From Lutjanus erythropterus (lineage: Eukaryota > Chordata > Actinopteri > Lutjaniformes > Lutjanidae), in assembly GCA_020091685.1 (NCBI GenBank), contig CM034598.1, forward strand, positions 19,573,745 through 19,637,744: DNA of 64,000 nt, read 5' to 3'. Below the pieces are notes generated by a model, which made no database searches, was not told where the DNA came from, and saw nothing but the letters and a program-made list of their open reading frames with translations. The position numbers and the translations under genes are program-made. Positions 12,602-25,800 of the stretch are shown in pieces (the first letter of the stretch is position 1; the number at the start of each line of letters is the position of its first letter).

Positions 12602-12967
12602 TTGGCAGGGATTTAAGAGCCCTCATTCCTCTTGTCTTTGTTGGCATGAAAAATGCAACATGAGGAGGGTTTTACATTGTGCTTTGTGAAAGAAAGTATG
12701 CCTTCTTAGTATCAAATGTGCACCTCCTGTAGTCTTGAAAGGTGGTTGTTAAACTTTCCAAGGTGGATTAGCTATGTTAGTCATTTATCAGTTCAAGATG
12801 CGAGTTTATGGTTATGGTTAAAGTCTTCTAATTACGACACTGTCTCAGAATTTGTCAGTTGTAATGGAAAGCTGGTGAGCAAAATCAGTGAGGAATCTCC
12901 TGTTTGTTTGTGTAAAACTGACTAAAAAACATAGTTTCAAAAGAAATTTATTTGTAAATGACTTGAA

Positions 12968-13268
12968 GGGCTTCAACTAATTATTACTCTCTCTATTAAC
13001 TGATTAGTCATTTTGTCTATGAAGTGTCATAGTAAAAAGTGCTCAACACCATTACTTAGAGGCAAAGGTGATACAATGAAATGCTTGTTCTGTGTGAACA
13101 ATTAAAAAAAAACTATTCAGATTACATTAACTCACATTAGAGAAGCTAAAACTGGATGTTTAGTATTTTTCCTCGTTAAATGACTCAAACAGTTGCCAAC
13201 AATTCTCAAAATAGTCAACAGATAATTAATTAATTGTCAATTAATCGACTAACTGATCAATGCAACAA
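12968..13268 (+). mobile_element. GGGCTGCAAC-family repeat copy
   Basis: Starts GGGCTTCAACTAATTATTAC, contains TTAACTGATTAGTCATTTTG, and ends GTCAATTAATCGACTAACTG before CAATGCAACAATC. Family order is intact but many internal differences show age. Confidence 0.75.
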
Positions 13269-13349
13269 TCATTTCACCCCTCTAAATGACAGCAAGTCCT
13301 CCTCCAGATCAGATAACCTCAGCACATTCAGAAACGCACATCCCTGAGA

Positions 13350-13850
13350 AAGTAACGCTCAGAGAGAAATATCTACATCAGACCAAGTTTCAACAAGAAA
13401 AATAAAATCCACAGCATGGCAAGTGATAAAATCAGATCTCGAGTTCCACAGGGAGTATTTGAAAATGGGACTATTAAGCCCTCTGACACAGTCAACAGAC
13501 TCAGTGTTTACAGTGAGGAGGTTAGATACGATCCTCTGAGGTCCACAAGCTTTAAAAGCAGATCTATCAGTCATTTTTTTTTTACACATTCTAGCTGTGT
13601 AATGTGCCAGGATCAATGACACTTAGGGATACGTTTCAGTGTGAGAGTTGTCAACTTTAAGGTTGTGGCGAAATAGTTGGCTGTAAAGGACGACACGCAC
13701 AGGCTGAACAACCAAACACAAAGGACGCTGTAAGCTGCATATTTTGCTGTCAAAATTTGGGCGCCAGCTTTATTTAGGTGGAGGCCATCCTGTCTCAAGT
13801 CATTACATTTACCAAACCAATAGACATATTTTTCACATGTTTGGTCAAAA
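13350..13850 (-). mobile_element. LINE (non-LTR retrotransposon) fragment: ORF1 esterase end and ORF2 endonuclease start
   Basis: Reading the minus strand, 13830-13720 encodes a stretch containing LRQDGLHLNKAGAQIL, which matches the DGLHLNxxGA signature at the end of the SGNH/esterase-like domain in ORF1 of CR1/L2/Rex-type LINEs. Downstream, at 13480-13370, DFITCHAVDFIFLVETWSD matches the opening of ORF2 apurinic endonuclease, where a FLxETWL motif is typical. Both parts lie in the expected 5' to 3' order. The two frames are interrupted, reverse transcriptase is absent, and the left border abuts the repeat ending at 13268. Confidence 0.65.
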
Positions 13851-14429
13851 TGTGCAAAATGTGTAAAAAGAAATTTAAAAAAAAGACCAGACTGAGAAGA
13901 TTATCAATCTAGTATCCTGTCCCTCTTACATCAGGCTACAACTCAAAGAGCTTAAAATCACAAGACGTTGTAGTAAAGGACTGAACTAGATACAGTACGA
14001 TGAGTGACACCGGCACTGATCAAAATGGAGTGCTTCTGATAATCAAGAACATGAGGGAAAATAAGGGAGACGGAGAGAATGAAAGATTGAATAAGATGAG
14101 AGGCTAAAATACGGAGACGTGGCTAAAACACTTTTGTCTACTCCCTGATGGGAAAAAGGATCTATTATCTAATGGTGATTATACAGACAGCTGTGACGTG
14201 TGATAGCTCTGACTTACTCTTACAGACATGTTTAATGAGATATTGCTCATGACAAGAGAGCTAAAGGCTGACAGACTTCACCGCAGCATCAATTGAGTTT
14301 GCTGATATGATGACATGTACCACGAGACAATGTACATTTGTGAGTCAGACACTGTGCTTTACTGTTGGCACCATGTTGACTATGATTTCAATATCTCTGG
14401 ATGCATTAGACCACTATGGGCAATATTGA
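13851..14429. other. Unassigned intronic DNA
   Basis: Nothing recognised. The right-hand part, from about 14390, leads into the next hAT relic. Confidence 0.35.
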
Positions 14430-14740
14430 AAGTGGGGTTGGGTACTGAACTCCGTATCTTTACTGTGTACCGATTTGTGTTAAATCAATCGGTGCCAAAT
14501 TTTGCTACCTGAGAGCACATCTGGGTGAAAGAGTAAGAGAGAGACTATGTCACGCCTGCAGCTTGTTCAAGTCACAGTGAGTCTGTGCAACGGCGAGCCG
14601 AAAGCGGTCGCATGTTTGGGTACGCTTGTCAAACTCGACACAAGCAACACTCACAGCAATATTTGTAACGCAAAATGCAAAGCTAGCCAGGGCGGCACGT
14701 CTAACCCGAGGAAACAGGACCCCAGGAGATAACTAATGGG
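14430..14740 (+). mobile_element. hAT DNA transposon relic with N-terminal BED zinc finger
   Basis: Begins with GGGTTGGGTACTGAACTCCG, a terminus class I know from fish hAT elements, followed by a 61-codon open frame from 14547. The segment NICNAKCKASQGGTSNPRKQ in that frame aligns with the BED-finger consensus CxxCxxxxxxxGGxTSNLxxH found at the N terminus of hAT transposases. The first zinc-binding cysteine is replaced by Ser and the final histidine is lost, and the upstream VWxxF part is shifted to another frame. No catalytic or dimerisation domain follows. It is a dead 5' fragment. Confidence 0.6.
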
Positions 14741-16234
14741 GATCCTAATAAACCACACTTGTCTCATTTGCTATATCCATTGTCATGTTATAGCCTTGTA
14801 ATATTTACCTTGTAATAAAAATCTATTTTTTTTTTTAAAGGTATCATATTAAAATGACAAAACTACAATGATATATATCAATATTACAAATAGAGGTATT
14901 GTAAAGTATCCTTGACCAGGGTAGAGGATATCTATCTCAGCCACTTCATGACATCATGTTTGTGGCTGTAATGATTCCAACCTTATTATCAGAGAAGAGC
15001 GTTCATATTGGACAATCCTGCAATACCTCAGATTACAGCCCATCACCCTGACTGCCACACCTTTACTTTCTGCCTCTACACGTTCTGCACTGGCACCAAA
15101 TCAATGAGAATCAACCAGTATGGATGTAATTCCTCCAGATACTGGCCTGAACTGTTCATCCCACTAACACGCAACATTTTTATTTGATGTTCAGTGATGC
15201 ATAGATTACATTTAGCGGGACATTTTGCTGTTAGCTTGTCCGAGGTAAGCAAATGCACTCAACAGCACAACCTTGACTACTCTGCTCCTGCTGTCAGTGA
15301 CGGTTCATTTGCGGTCAAGCAGCCAATCAGAGAGAGAGAAGGCAGACACACTGTGAGCCACGCAACCTACATATGAATGACTACGGATGCAAAAGACATT
15401 TTATGAATCATACGAAATGAGTTTTCAAATAACCTAATAACATTTTTTTAGGCATCAACTTTGCGCTCAGTGAACGGCACAAACACTGTCTAGCTTGGCG
15501 GTACGGTAACGTAAGGATACAGTTGGTAGGGGTGAACACAAACGTTGCTTTACCGCATCTCTGCTTAACCCTTTGCTACATGTCTTTCACTGATCAAACT
15601 CACACACAAACCCACTCACACAAGCCCTAAAGCACACTGGAGGTCAAATCGTCTTTATGCCAGGAACCTTGTCGAAGGCCACCCAATGAATAGCAACAGC
15701 CATAACAGCTCCGCACAGCAGGCAAGACACTAGAGAGAAGGGCACAGCGTGCACAGCAAAGATATCTGTCAGAGCAGCCGGCCTTTTGAAAAGCATCACA
15801 ACATCTATCAGCTAGAATCTTGTGCGATCCGTGTAGAGGAGATGCTTCAAGATGTGTCAAGGAAAGCACAGTGGTAATGCTATTGATATTCCTGCGAGCT
15901 GTAAGGTTGCAGAGGACCGCTTTCAAATGAAACCGGCCTCTTTGAAAAGACACAACTATTTAGACACTGAGAACAGAAACACAGAAACAAAGCTGTTTTC
16001 AATTTCACAGTTACATAGTTTATTTTGAATGGGTTACATGGGGCTGCAGATGAAAGCGCGGATAAAGGACGGCAACCTTTCCAGGCAAGTATCGCACAAC
16101 TAAGTTCCAGGAAATTAAGGCAACATCAGCACGCTCTCAATGTTTAAACCACTCCCAGTTGCTATGGTAACACCAGGGTCAGTAGGTCAGTCACATGTGT
16201 GGTTTTGCAGTGTCGTGATGCTGGCCATTTATGT
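14741..16234. other. Unassigned intronic DNA
   Basis: No transposon ends, exons or sizeable simple repeats were recognised between the hAT relic and the microsatellite at 16235. A homopolymer T run occurs near 14827. Confidence 0.35.
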
Positions 16235-16247
16235 CACACACACACAC

Positions 16248-16323
<76 letters not shown>
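16235..16323. repeat. (CA)n(CT)n(CA)n compound microsatellite
   Basis: Seven CA units, about eleven CT units, then about 27 CA units without interruption. Confidence 0.97.
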
Positions 16324-16327
<4 letters not shown>

Positions 16328-17059
16328 TGGTTCCACGTCAGCATCTATCCAACATCCAACATGACTTCTCTCATTAAGTTGATTTAGCTTAATAATTACA
16401 GGACAGGCCTGGAAAAGGGAATGTGACTGGGAAAACTGCCACATTCCCTCAAATTCCTTCACAGTTGTTTAACCCTCGCTGGGTCAGGAGGCAGAGACGG
16501 GAACGACAGATCAGGATCAAGCCTCAGGGGCTTGATCCGAATACTGGCGATAGGGGCAACAGTAGAAAAATGGTTGCATGGTGTAGAAAGTGGAGCATAA
16601 CCGGATCTACATCCTCCAGTCACATTGCCTCTTTGTGTCTGTGTATAATGTTCATTATCTGCACCATTCCCAAAGGCCAAGAACTCAACTTATTTCCACC
16701 ATCATGATACTCTCTGTGTCATACTGAAACTGAAAATTCTGGTATTCATTATACTCAATTTCCTGACCCCAGCTGCACCTGTAAGAAATCCGATCAAAAG
16801 CAAGACCAAGTTTTCTTATTAATTCCTGGAAAAGCTGCGCTGGAAGTGTCCCGTCCAACAGCAGCTGCATCCAGAGAGGCAGAATCTCACGACATATATT
16901 CACACATACAGAACATACAGTATACTGCTGATTATTTTTTGAATTTTATTTTTTTTGAAGTTACAAAGTATATAATATAATAGAAGATCAGAATAGAATA
17001 AAATAGCAAGACGATTGGTTAAGTCAACTCCTGTAGACTTAAAAGTTAAACTTAAAATC

Positions 17060-17777
17060 AGGGGTGCACAATATTGTAACATTTACGATATAGTCTTTTT
17101 TCATGCTAAAAAAAATCATATCAATGATAATGGTGATATTAGGACAGAATGACACCACATCATTACACATAGCAACAACAAGCATGGCTGAAAGTGAAAG
17201 TAACCTTGCTACTGATGGAGGATGTAGTTCAAAACAGTGTGCAAGTGGTTTGGGTACAAAAGTTCAAATGTACAACAAACCATGATAATATTTAAAAAGT
17301 GCAAGAAGACTGTAGCAGCAAAAGGAGGCAACACAACAAACATATTTCACCACCTTAAAGGGATAGTTCATCCAAAAATGAAAATTCAGTTGATGATCGA
17401 GTGTCAAGTTTAGCTTTTTAATCCACAAAACACTGCTGGAGTTTCACAGGAAAACGCCATTGCAGAATGTCCCAAACAATGTAAGTGAGCAGTGACTGAA
17501 AATGCCTCCGTACTGCTCATCTGGTGCTGAATCTCCTAAAACCCCAACATGTCTTCACTGTAGATAATGACTGCATTTTCATTTTTGAGCGAACTATCCC
17601 TTTAAACAGAAGCACACAAAATGAGTATGAGAAGAGACAAAATCCACGAGTAGAGCTCAACAGCTACTGTGAACGAAAAATATATTTCAGTATTTTGTCA
17701 TATTGTCAAGAATATTGTTATCACAGAATATCCTGAAATCGTAATATTATTTCAGGGCCATATCGCCCACACCTGCT
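17060..17777 (+). mobile_element. hAT DNA transposon relic with BED zinc finger, interrupted by a MITE
   Basis: Outer ends are GGGGTGCACAATATTGTAAC on the left and CAGGGCCATATCGCCCACAC on the right, both typical of fish hAT termini with GATAT-rich subterminal DNA. An ATG at 17184 opens MAESESNLATDGG, and further on, in another frame, KKCKKTVAAKGGNTTNIFHH plus LK gives the second half of a BED zinc finger (17299-17358). The finger's first half (WFGxK type) is in a shifted frame. A TTAA-flanked MITE is inserted directly after the finger. The rest of the transposase is missing. Confidence 0.7.
17355..17605. mobile_element. TTAA-target MITE inside the hAT relic
   Basis: Element 17359-17601 with inverted ends AGGGATAGTTCATCC / GCGAACTATCCCT, flanked on each side by TTAA (17355-17358 and 17602-17605), as in piggyBac-type insertions. 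The start AGGGATAGTTCATCCAAAAA is a very common short fish element. It carries no coding sequence and relies on transposase from elsewhere. Confidence 0.85.
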
Positions 17778-17869
17778 TAAAATCTGTTCAAGTATTAAAA
17801 AGCTGTCTACACAGTAAAAAAGAAAGAAAGGTCTTTGAAAAAGAATATTCTCACATCCAGCTCAGTTAA

Positions 17870-18035
17870 TTATGGATTTATTTTGACCAAATCCACTTCT
17901 TAAATATAAGCATTTGCTGCTTTTCTTTGTCAATTAAGGCAGCAAATTAAGAGTATTTGCGTTCTGGATTGTTGGTTGGACAAGAGAAGTAATTTGAAGA
18001 CGTTACCATTGGCTCTGGGAAATTGTGATGAGCTT
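17870..18035 (-). mobile_element. GGGCTGCAAC-family repeat, internal fragment
   Basis: Contains GCTGCTTTTCTTTGTC, TTGTTGGTTGGACAAGA and GAAGACGTTACCATTGGCTC followed by TGGGAAATTGTGATGAGC, which are family blocks in inverse order. Neither terminus is present. Confidence 0.65.
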
Positions 18036-19995
18036 ACTTAATGTAATGAACATAACATACAATTTGCTCTTTGCATCTCCCAGCCCAAACTCTGTGCAGT
18101 GACACACCTGCACAAATATATCAGCAACATTACTCTTAACATACCCCATGCATGCTGACCTACTTGCAGCCAAGAAAAGTACATGTTCCAGACTTAACTT
18201 TTCTGGCAAAAACATTTGTGTTTTTGTAAGTCTGTCAGTGTCTCGGACTTCATGACTCAAGATTGTTTGTCTGTCTGTAGTGTAACCGAGTAAATATGAA
18301 GAATTAGTCATTTTCAATAGTAAACAACAGTTAAAGATGGTTGGTAGCAGCTGTCCGAGATGACAAACACCTCATGTCAAGCAATGCTCGCCAAGTCTTT
18401 TTAATCACAAATTTAATTATTTTCACTCAACCAGTGATCTAGAAGAACTTTAGATACTTATGTGTGATATTTTCCCTGCTTTACCTCATCTCTCCATGAA
18501 CTGTGTGGAGATAAAGGTATAAGGACGCGTGAAGCTGAGGGTTCATAGTGAAGATGTCCTCCCTCCCCATGTTACATCTTCTGGCATCCGCCAGCGTGCT
18601 GAGAGAACGTCTTTAGGAGTAATTTCCACCCCTCGGTCCCCTCTCTGTTGTTGTTCTCCTTTGTCTCGCCCCCTCAGCCGCCTGCCCTTCTTCCAGCGCT
18701 GTGATCCTGTCTCCTTATTAATTCATAGTTAAATCTAAACGGTCTGGACACTCACATAACCCCTCCACTGCTGTTCATTTTACGCTTCGGAGGGCCACCA
18801 CTGCGTGCCCCACAACCGCTAATGTCCAACAAACACACATAGAAAACACACGTATGTTCTCTTCCTGTTTCACACACTTTTCCCCCCTCTCTCATTTGTA
18901 TGCACAGCAACTTGTCTGTGTATTGACATGAAGAATTCAGGTATTTTTTTGCCTTTCTCGACTGAATAGCAAACAGTGCACAGCTATGATCATCATATTT
19001 TTTGGACACTTCACAGAAAGAATGTAAAGTACGGATGTACTTGTGCTGAAAAACTATGAGCATTAGCATAGTTTAGATGCCATTTCCAACAAGCTATTCT
19101 GCTATCACGGTCTCAAGTGGCCAACTAACTACAAATTTGTACACAGGTCCACACTCACTCCTTCAGCATGCTGCTTCAAAGAATATTTCCACACACGCGT
19201 GCACCACACACATACACATCGAGAGAGTTGCACATGCGTACACACCCTTGCTGTCAGGATAGTGATAAATTGCAGGGAAAATGAAAAGGGGGAATAGTAA
19301 TCTGACACCTCCAGTGCTGGGCAACCAGTAATTAAATCCCTTCATTAGGTCAAATATTTGATTATGAAGAACCTGGGGGGGAATCAAGTAATGACCTCTT
19401 TCTTTTTAGGGGGGACAGAGGGGGAAGAAAAACAGGAGAGGAGAGGAGATGAAAGGAAAGGAAAGGAAAGGAAAGCACATCAGTCAAGGTAGCGGAGAAA
19501 GAAAACGAGAGAAAGCACGATTGAGGATGAGGAAAAAAGGGAAAACAAAGACAGAATGGCAATAAAGTCATCTCCATATTGTCTGTAGTCAGTGACTATG
19601 TTCTTCACACCTCCTCCCCACTTTTCCCTCCGTCTCTGGACAGCGTCTGTGTGTTGTTGTAGTAAGTCAAAAACGCTGGCCGCAGCATATTGCTAATGTG
19701 TTGATGAAGGCAGCCCAGGCCAAGGGAGTCTCTCTCTGGTGGAAGACAGACAGTGTGCGTGTTCGACAGACGAGTGAACATCGCTGGCCTCCGCCTCAAC
19801 CCTCTCTGGGAAGCTGCTAGCTTCAGCCTGCGAGTGCATCTCCTCCACTCTGCTGTGCTATTCCTTGTACATTAGCCTGAGATAACACGGGGAGGGATTA
19901 TGCACATTAAAAGGCAGGAATGTGTAGGATTAGCACAAAGTAGCAAAAATAAAACAAAAATATCAGTTCATTTCATCCACATTGGTGTTCATGTA
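18036..19995. other. Unassigned intronic DNA
   Basis: Includes purine-rich GGAGA/GGAAA runs at about 19430-19475 and scattered CACACA tracts. No exon or transposon terminus was recognised. Confidence 0.4.
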
Positions 19996-20208
19996 TACTT
20001 GACAAAAATATAAATGCAACACATTTGTTTTTGCTGCCATTTTTCATGAGTTGAGGTGAAAAAAAGACGTCTCTGCGCACAAAAAGTGTATTTCTCTCAA
20101 ATTTTGTCCATAAATAAGCATATGGAGATACTGATTTAACAGCATAATTGCAGTGGTGTATCTGGGACTGGTCACAATAAAGTCCACTCTAAAATGTGCA
20201 GTGTTATC
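19996..20208 (+). mobile_element. Tc1-like transposon terminal fragment
   Basis: Starts TATACTTGACAAAAATATAA and continues with TGCAACACATTTGTTTTTGC and CCATTTTTCATGAGTTGAGG, then ACAATAAAGTCCACTCTAAA and ATGTGCAGTGTTATC. This order matches the long terminal region of a Tc1/mariner-class element common in fish. It is cut off before the transposase frame begins. Confidence 0.7.
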
Positions 20209-21724
20209 TTGAAAAAAAAAAAACATACATTTATCAGGCACTGAGCTATTTTTTTCCCTGGAGGACAAACTTATGACCCTACTCTGCTTCTGATTGGCTA
20301 GTACTTGTTGCCTTTGTTGGCCAGGTTGCTCAGGTTTAGGCATGAGGAGCGATTAGTTAGGTTTAAGTTCAGGATATCAGTGTAAGCCACTCAAACAGAG
20401 CAAAAAACGATTCCCTTTTTCCCAGTGCAAGTAGACGTTTTCAAAAGTGTTCAGCTCTCAGTACTTTTGTGGCTTCGAACTGAATCTCTGTGGTTTGAGG
20501 TTTAATTTCTCTTCTGCATCACTGTTTGTACTTTCAGGTATTATTTTATTGCTTCATGTTCACTTTCAACTGTTAAGTTACTACTGATTAATCCCCAACA
20601 TTGCCTCATTCTGCTGCTTCATAAAAAAAACCTTTAGATAAAAAATAACAAGGGACTTTTATTGTGAAGGATTTATAGGAAATAAAATGTTTATCCACCG
20701 ATCAGATGCTCGAACACAGAAAAGCTTGTCAGCGGTAATTACAGGTGCAGACTCAACTGTGCTAGACTACCACACTGAGTCAAACTGAGTCAAGCCAAGC
20801 AGCACATACATGTAAAGAAGGAGCAGAAGAGTTCCAGAAGTTACCGACACAAACCCTCACTGCCTCTGCTGAAAAGGGAATAGTGAATATTAGCACATCC
20901 TCCTGGGTGTCATGTTTACATCACTGCTGTCTCCTGCACTGCTACTCCAATCAGAGCTGGAGACAACAAATACCGGTGACTACTGCAGAGTCCTGGAATT
21001 GAGGGTCAATTGTACCCTTTCCCACTGAAGACAAAAGTCAGATGTTAGTGTTTTTTTTCCCCAAGTGTCAAAAGAACACAGAATTTAAATTTATGAACAA
21101 AATTTTAGAGAAATAAACGTTTAGTATATATTACCCTTTTACTTTCATGTATTGTCTTATTATTATGGAACTCCCAAAGTGGAAGACAAATGGGGTGACT
21201 TTAAGAACTAAAATTGAGTATAATGGGAAGACAAATGCTGTTGTGTGAAAGCCTTGGAAAATTTTACTAAATTAGCCTAAAAAACTGATTTAATTTATTA
21301 TGCCCCATGGAGTATAGCAATTCAAAGTTGCATCTGCAGTTGCATTATGTTCACACTGTGTAGTTACAAATGCTAATTTCTCTATCGATTAGCTTATTAC
21401 CAAACTCTAACAGCCAAACAAATATAGAAGTAATGGCCATGCTGAAGAGTGTGCGGAGATACAGGATGCAATACTGTTGATGAGGCACAATTACTCGACC
21501 ATAAATCACAGAGAGGGAGAAGTCCTGGTTCTCTGGCCTCACAGGCCCGCAGGGAGAGGCATGAACATACTACAGTTTAAGCAGCAGAATTTAAAAAGCA
21601 TCTCTTGTGAGCTGCCGGCTTCCACAATTAATTAATAGATGTTTATGCAGGAGTGTACCTGAACTTAGATGCTCCTGTTTCATATTTCACAGCTTTCCCT
21701 CGATCTCTCCCCCCTTCCCCTCTC

Positions 21725-21764
<40 letters not shown>

Positions 21765-22720
21765 CTGCTCGAATGCCAATGCCGTCATCAAAGGATACGT
21801 CAAAATGAAGGCTCTGGCAGGGGCTGGATCTCAGACACATACGCACACATACATAAACACGCATACACACACACACATGCACACACACTGCTCCAGCTAT
21901 GCTTTCATATCACGCCCTGGCAACGCCCACTGACTGCAGCATATCTCCACCGGTATCACCAAGGTTACCAGCGGTAGCCAGGGATACCGTCGGAGCCGCC
22001 TGTGAAAATGTAGATAATGGGTGTGGTCAAAGTCTAGTTGGTCGACGGCAACATCTTCATGTCAAAAATTCCACAGTTAAGGACCCAATTTTGTCCTCCA
22101 AAATACATTTTTCTTTATTGAAAACAGACTAATTACTTGTTAAGCTTTAATAAACCAACTGATATTTTATTTTCTATATCTTTAAAAAATAACAGGAGTC
22201 TTGATATTATTAAAGGCTTTCAATTCAAATATATTTCCTATGTGTAAAGTGGTTTTGCTAATCCTTACAGCCACAGTTCTGTTCTTTTCATCTGATGTGA
22301 GTGGAGTGTTATTCCTTTCCAAGTCTGAATTAGTACTTTGCTCAATTATCTGCAGGCTTTGCCCCAATACTAATCATGCCACATGTTATTAACAATCCAG
22401 GTGTTGTTTGATCTGTTGCACCTCAGCTCATCTTATTCTCCGTCTTCACACACCTCTGATTCCAACATGATGCGTGCGCGCCCGATCTAACAGACATCTC
22501 AAATGCATCAATTATACCAGGGTGCATGCATTAGTCAGTGAGTTAGTTAGCCGATGAGAGAGGCTTGAATTCATTGGTTTAAGGACCCGAGATTAAAAAT
22601 TGGTGTTTCCATGACAAAGGAGGGCCTCCGCCAGCAGCCGCGTATCCGCAGCACTGACACACAAATTGAGAAAGAATATTCCCAGGCATGCTCGAAGCTT
22701 CACTCTCTCTGCCTGGAGAG
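20209..22720. other. Intronic DNA with one GT microsatellite, no exon seen
   Basis: Holds a (GT)n tract at 21727-21763 and a CA-rich stretch at 21836-21890. The block 22440-22700 is largely non-repetitive. Nothing else recognised. Confidence 0.4.
21727..21763. repeat. (GT)n microsatellite
   Basis: About 18 perfect GT units. Confidence 0.96.
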
Positions 22721-22842
<122 letters not shown>

Positions 22843-25800
22843 AGAGATTGCTTTCCTCTTCGGGTATCAAAAACACTTGGAATATTTGGATCCATCAAAC
22901 TGAGGAACAGAAAAAAGCATGAGAAATTGAAAGAGAAAAAAAGTGTTGTTTTATCTTTGTAAACCACCAGTTATACACATACACACACACACACTCAGTG
23001 TTTATCGGATGTTCACACCAAAACACACACATGCAAGCACATATGCACTGCATGCATACACACAATTTATATCTATATTTTTCTGTCTTTTTTTGTACAT
23101 CATGTTTCTGATATGACATGCATTATTGCAAGTGAGAATAATATTTGTATGGAGCTGTTTAAGTGTCTTAGCGCTGAGTGCACGTGTGTGTGTGTGAGTG
23201 TTATTGGGCGTGGTGTATGCCTGTTTCGCGTGTTCTAAGGTTTCATGCACACAACTTCCAGGTGATGTGACAACCTTTCCCCAGCTATTCCACATCCTAT
23301 TCCCTGTCCATGAAGAGTTAAAGGTGAAATCCGCCCTGAAGCAATTTCAACATGTTTAGAAACTGCTACTGATTATGTTTGTTTTTTTTATATATATATA
23401 TATTTCTGGGTCCAATGTATTGTTTTGTAGTATGTCTTCTGTTACACATTGCTAAAATATTCTCCTTGAGGAAATAGACAAACACCATCCTTGGAAATTT
23501 TTGCAGTATGCTGATTGTCCAAAGTGCATAATGATGCATTGACACAATGGAGAAAAGATGAAATAGTACAAAGGTGCAAAATACACCCTTATGTCCCGTT
23601 CTACAAACGCTCAGAGAGAATGTCAAAAAAGAAGTGTGACTCTGACTTACTGAAGAAGGTCAAATATTCTAGCTGCACAGAGTAAGTCTATCCACTAGTC
23701 TTATTGTTACAGAAGTGTGCAGCAGTCCCACGAGGCACTTGTTAAAAGAACTGGGCTTGTGGAGAAAGATGAAGGAAAAAAAGGAAAAGCTAATTTCTGA
23801 ATCTATACTTGGGGATGTACAGTTGATGGTCAAGTACAGAAGAAACCAATATTATTTTATTAGAATTATATTATATGTTATATATTATTATATTATATGT
23901 ATTAGTAATACTGAATCTAAGGGTTCTTTTAGAAAAATGTGTGTCTGTGAGCGCACGCCCCTTTGTTATTAGCAAAATAGAATGTATATTTTTATAGTAT
24001 TGATGATGTGTTTTAGTAAGCCGGTCCAGAAGTTAGCATCACATTGGTTCCCAAAAAGCCAATGGGATTTTTCCATTGGATTTTGCATTAGTGCAAAAAA
24101 ACAAAGGTTTATGATACTTATACATTTTGTTAAGCAAACCACAAAATACCACTTTTATAGTTTTTTTAAGTGCAATCACCAGAAGCAAAAAGTTATTGTT
24201 AAGCTATAAATGAACTACAGCTTGATGTCATGACTACAACATCGTCACCGAATATCCCTGACAATGACTGCAGTCTCATTTTGGCATTTGTTAGTAACCG
24301 CCTTTTTAAAGACACGTAAAAGCTTCAAAATGCATGAGTGGGGTATCTACTGACATATTTTATGTGACAGATCAAAATATGAAAAACTTTTATTTCAGGC
24401 ATTTAACCAAAAAGAGGTTTCACATTGATTTGATAAGACAAGGGAACCAGAGGTGCAAGGAGGCAGAAGAGAGAGACAGCAGGTTTTGTTTTGTGTATGA
24501 GTATGTTCAAATTGCCTACAGCAACTTTAAACATTTCACTTCAAATACATAATAAAATGATTATGTTGATTTTTTTATTAATGAAACATATGTGTCAGGC
24601 AGAGCACTGAAGTCACACTTGTATTGGCTGACTGGCATCCACTGTTGACATATGCTAAAACAACAACAATAAGACAGCTGAAGGGCAGATTAAGGTTGAA
24701 TAAACCTGTATGATTATGAATTTATCAAACTTTCACAGTGACATTCTTTACATCATGTATAAGCTGATAGACTCTCGATTTCAACAAATTGTCCTGAACG
24801 ATGCTCATGCAGGAACACATGCAGTCTAAATATAATCCAGACTTAACAACAATTGTGCAAAATAAGATTTGAAAGGTTGTTTCTCATTACATTATTTATT
24901 TCATTGCATTACATTATTAGTTATAACTATCAATTACTCCATTTTCAGTCTGTATAAATAGATACTATTTGTTCGATCCAAATAAAAACATTCTTGTTGT
25001 ATTTTGTTATGCTGCTATAAATGACTTGTTTAAATGCCTCCTCATTAAAAGAGTGTAAAATTACACCCTGTCATTGAAATGTACTGTGCGTATGCAAGCA
25101 CACACAGGGGACGAGGAGGAAGGGTTAAGGATGTAGCCCGAGGCTGTGTGAGTGTGTGAATGCATACATGAGTCTATGTTGTACCGCATACATTTGTGGG
25201 TGCCAATTAAAACACTGACACATCGACACAGCGTCCCCGCTCCAACATCTGATCCATGGGCTTTTGATAATGCAACATATCAGGTTGAAAACAGAAATCT
25301 CTAATCCCAGATCTGCAGATGAGTCCAAAGCCCATCCTCCCATGAATCTCCAGCGCGACTCACTCATGCACACACGCAGCCACACGTACAGAAAAAAACA
25401 GCCTCCTCTGAGAAAAGTCACCAGCAGAAAAATAAAAGTCTCTCACGGGGGGAATCCCACCACTTTCAAACAAATAAATATGTGCTTGTACACACATAAA
25501 CACCCTCAGAAATGTTCTACCTCTCCCACACACACACACACACAGACACACATGTGCATCATTCTCTTCCTGAGCGGGGGAATACAGTAGACGCTGTAAT
25601 TCACACCCTGTCTGAGCTAAACCAGAGATTTCATCTAGAGGGGAAACACCAGGCTCCTCTATTGCCCCCAATTACTGGGGCCTGGAAGCAGAGTCAACAG
25701 CCTCAGTTTTATACAATCACATCGTCTGGGAGCAAATCAGCCCCCTTTCGTTTCTGCTTTGAGCTGTGTGCTGCCGGCCAGGGCTTCAGCAAAAGCCACT

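Noticed and set aside
15627-15953. A 108-codon minus-strand frame with many cysteines
   Set aside because: Cysteines show no spacing typical of a known domain and no splice signals flank it.
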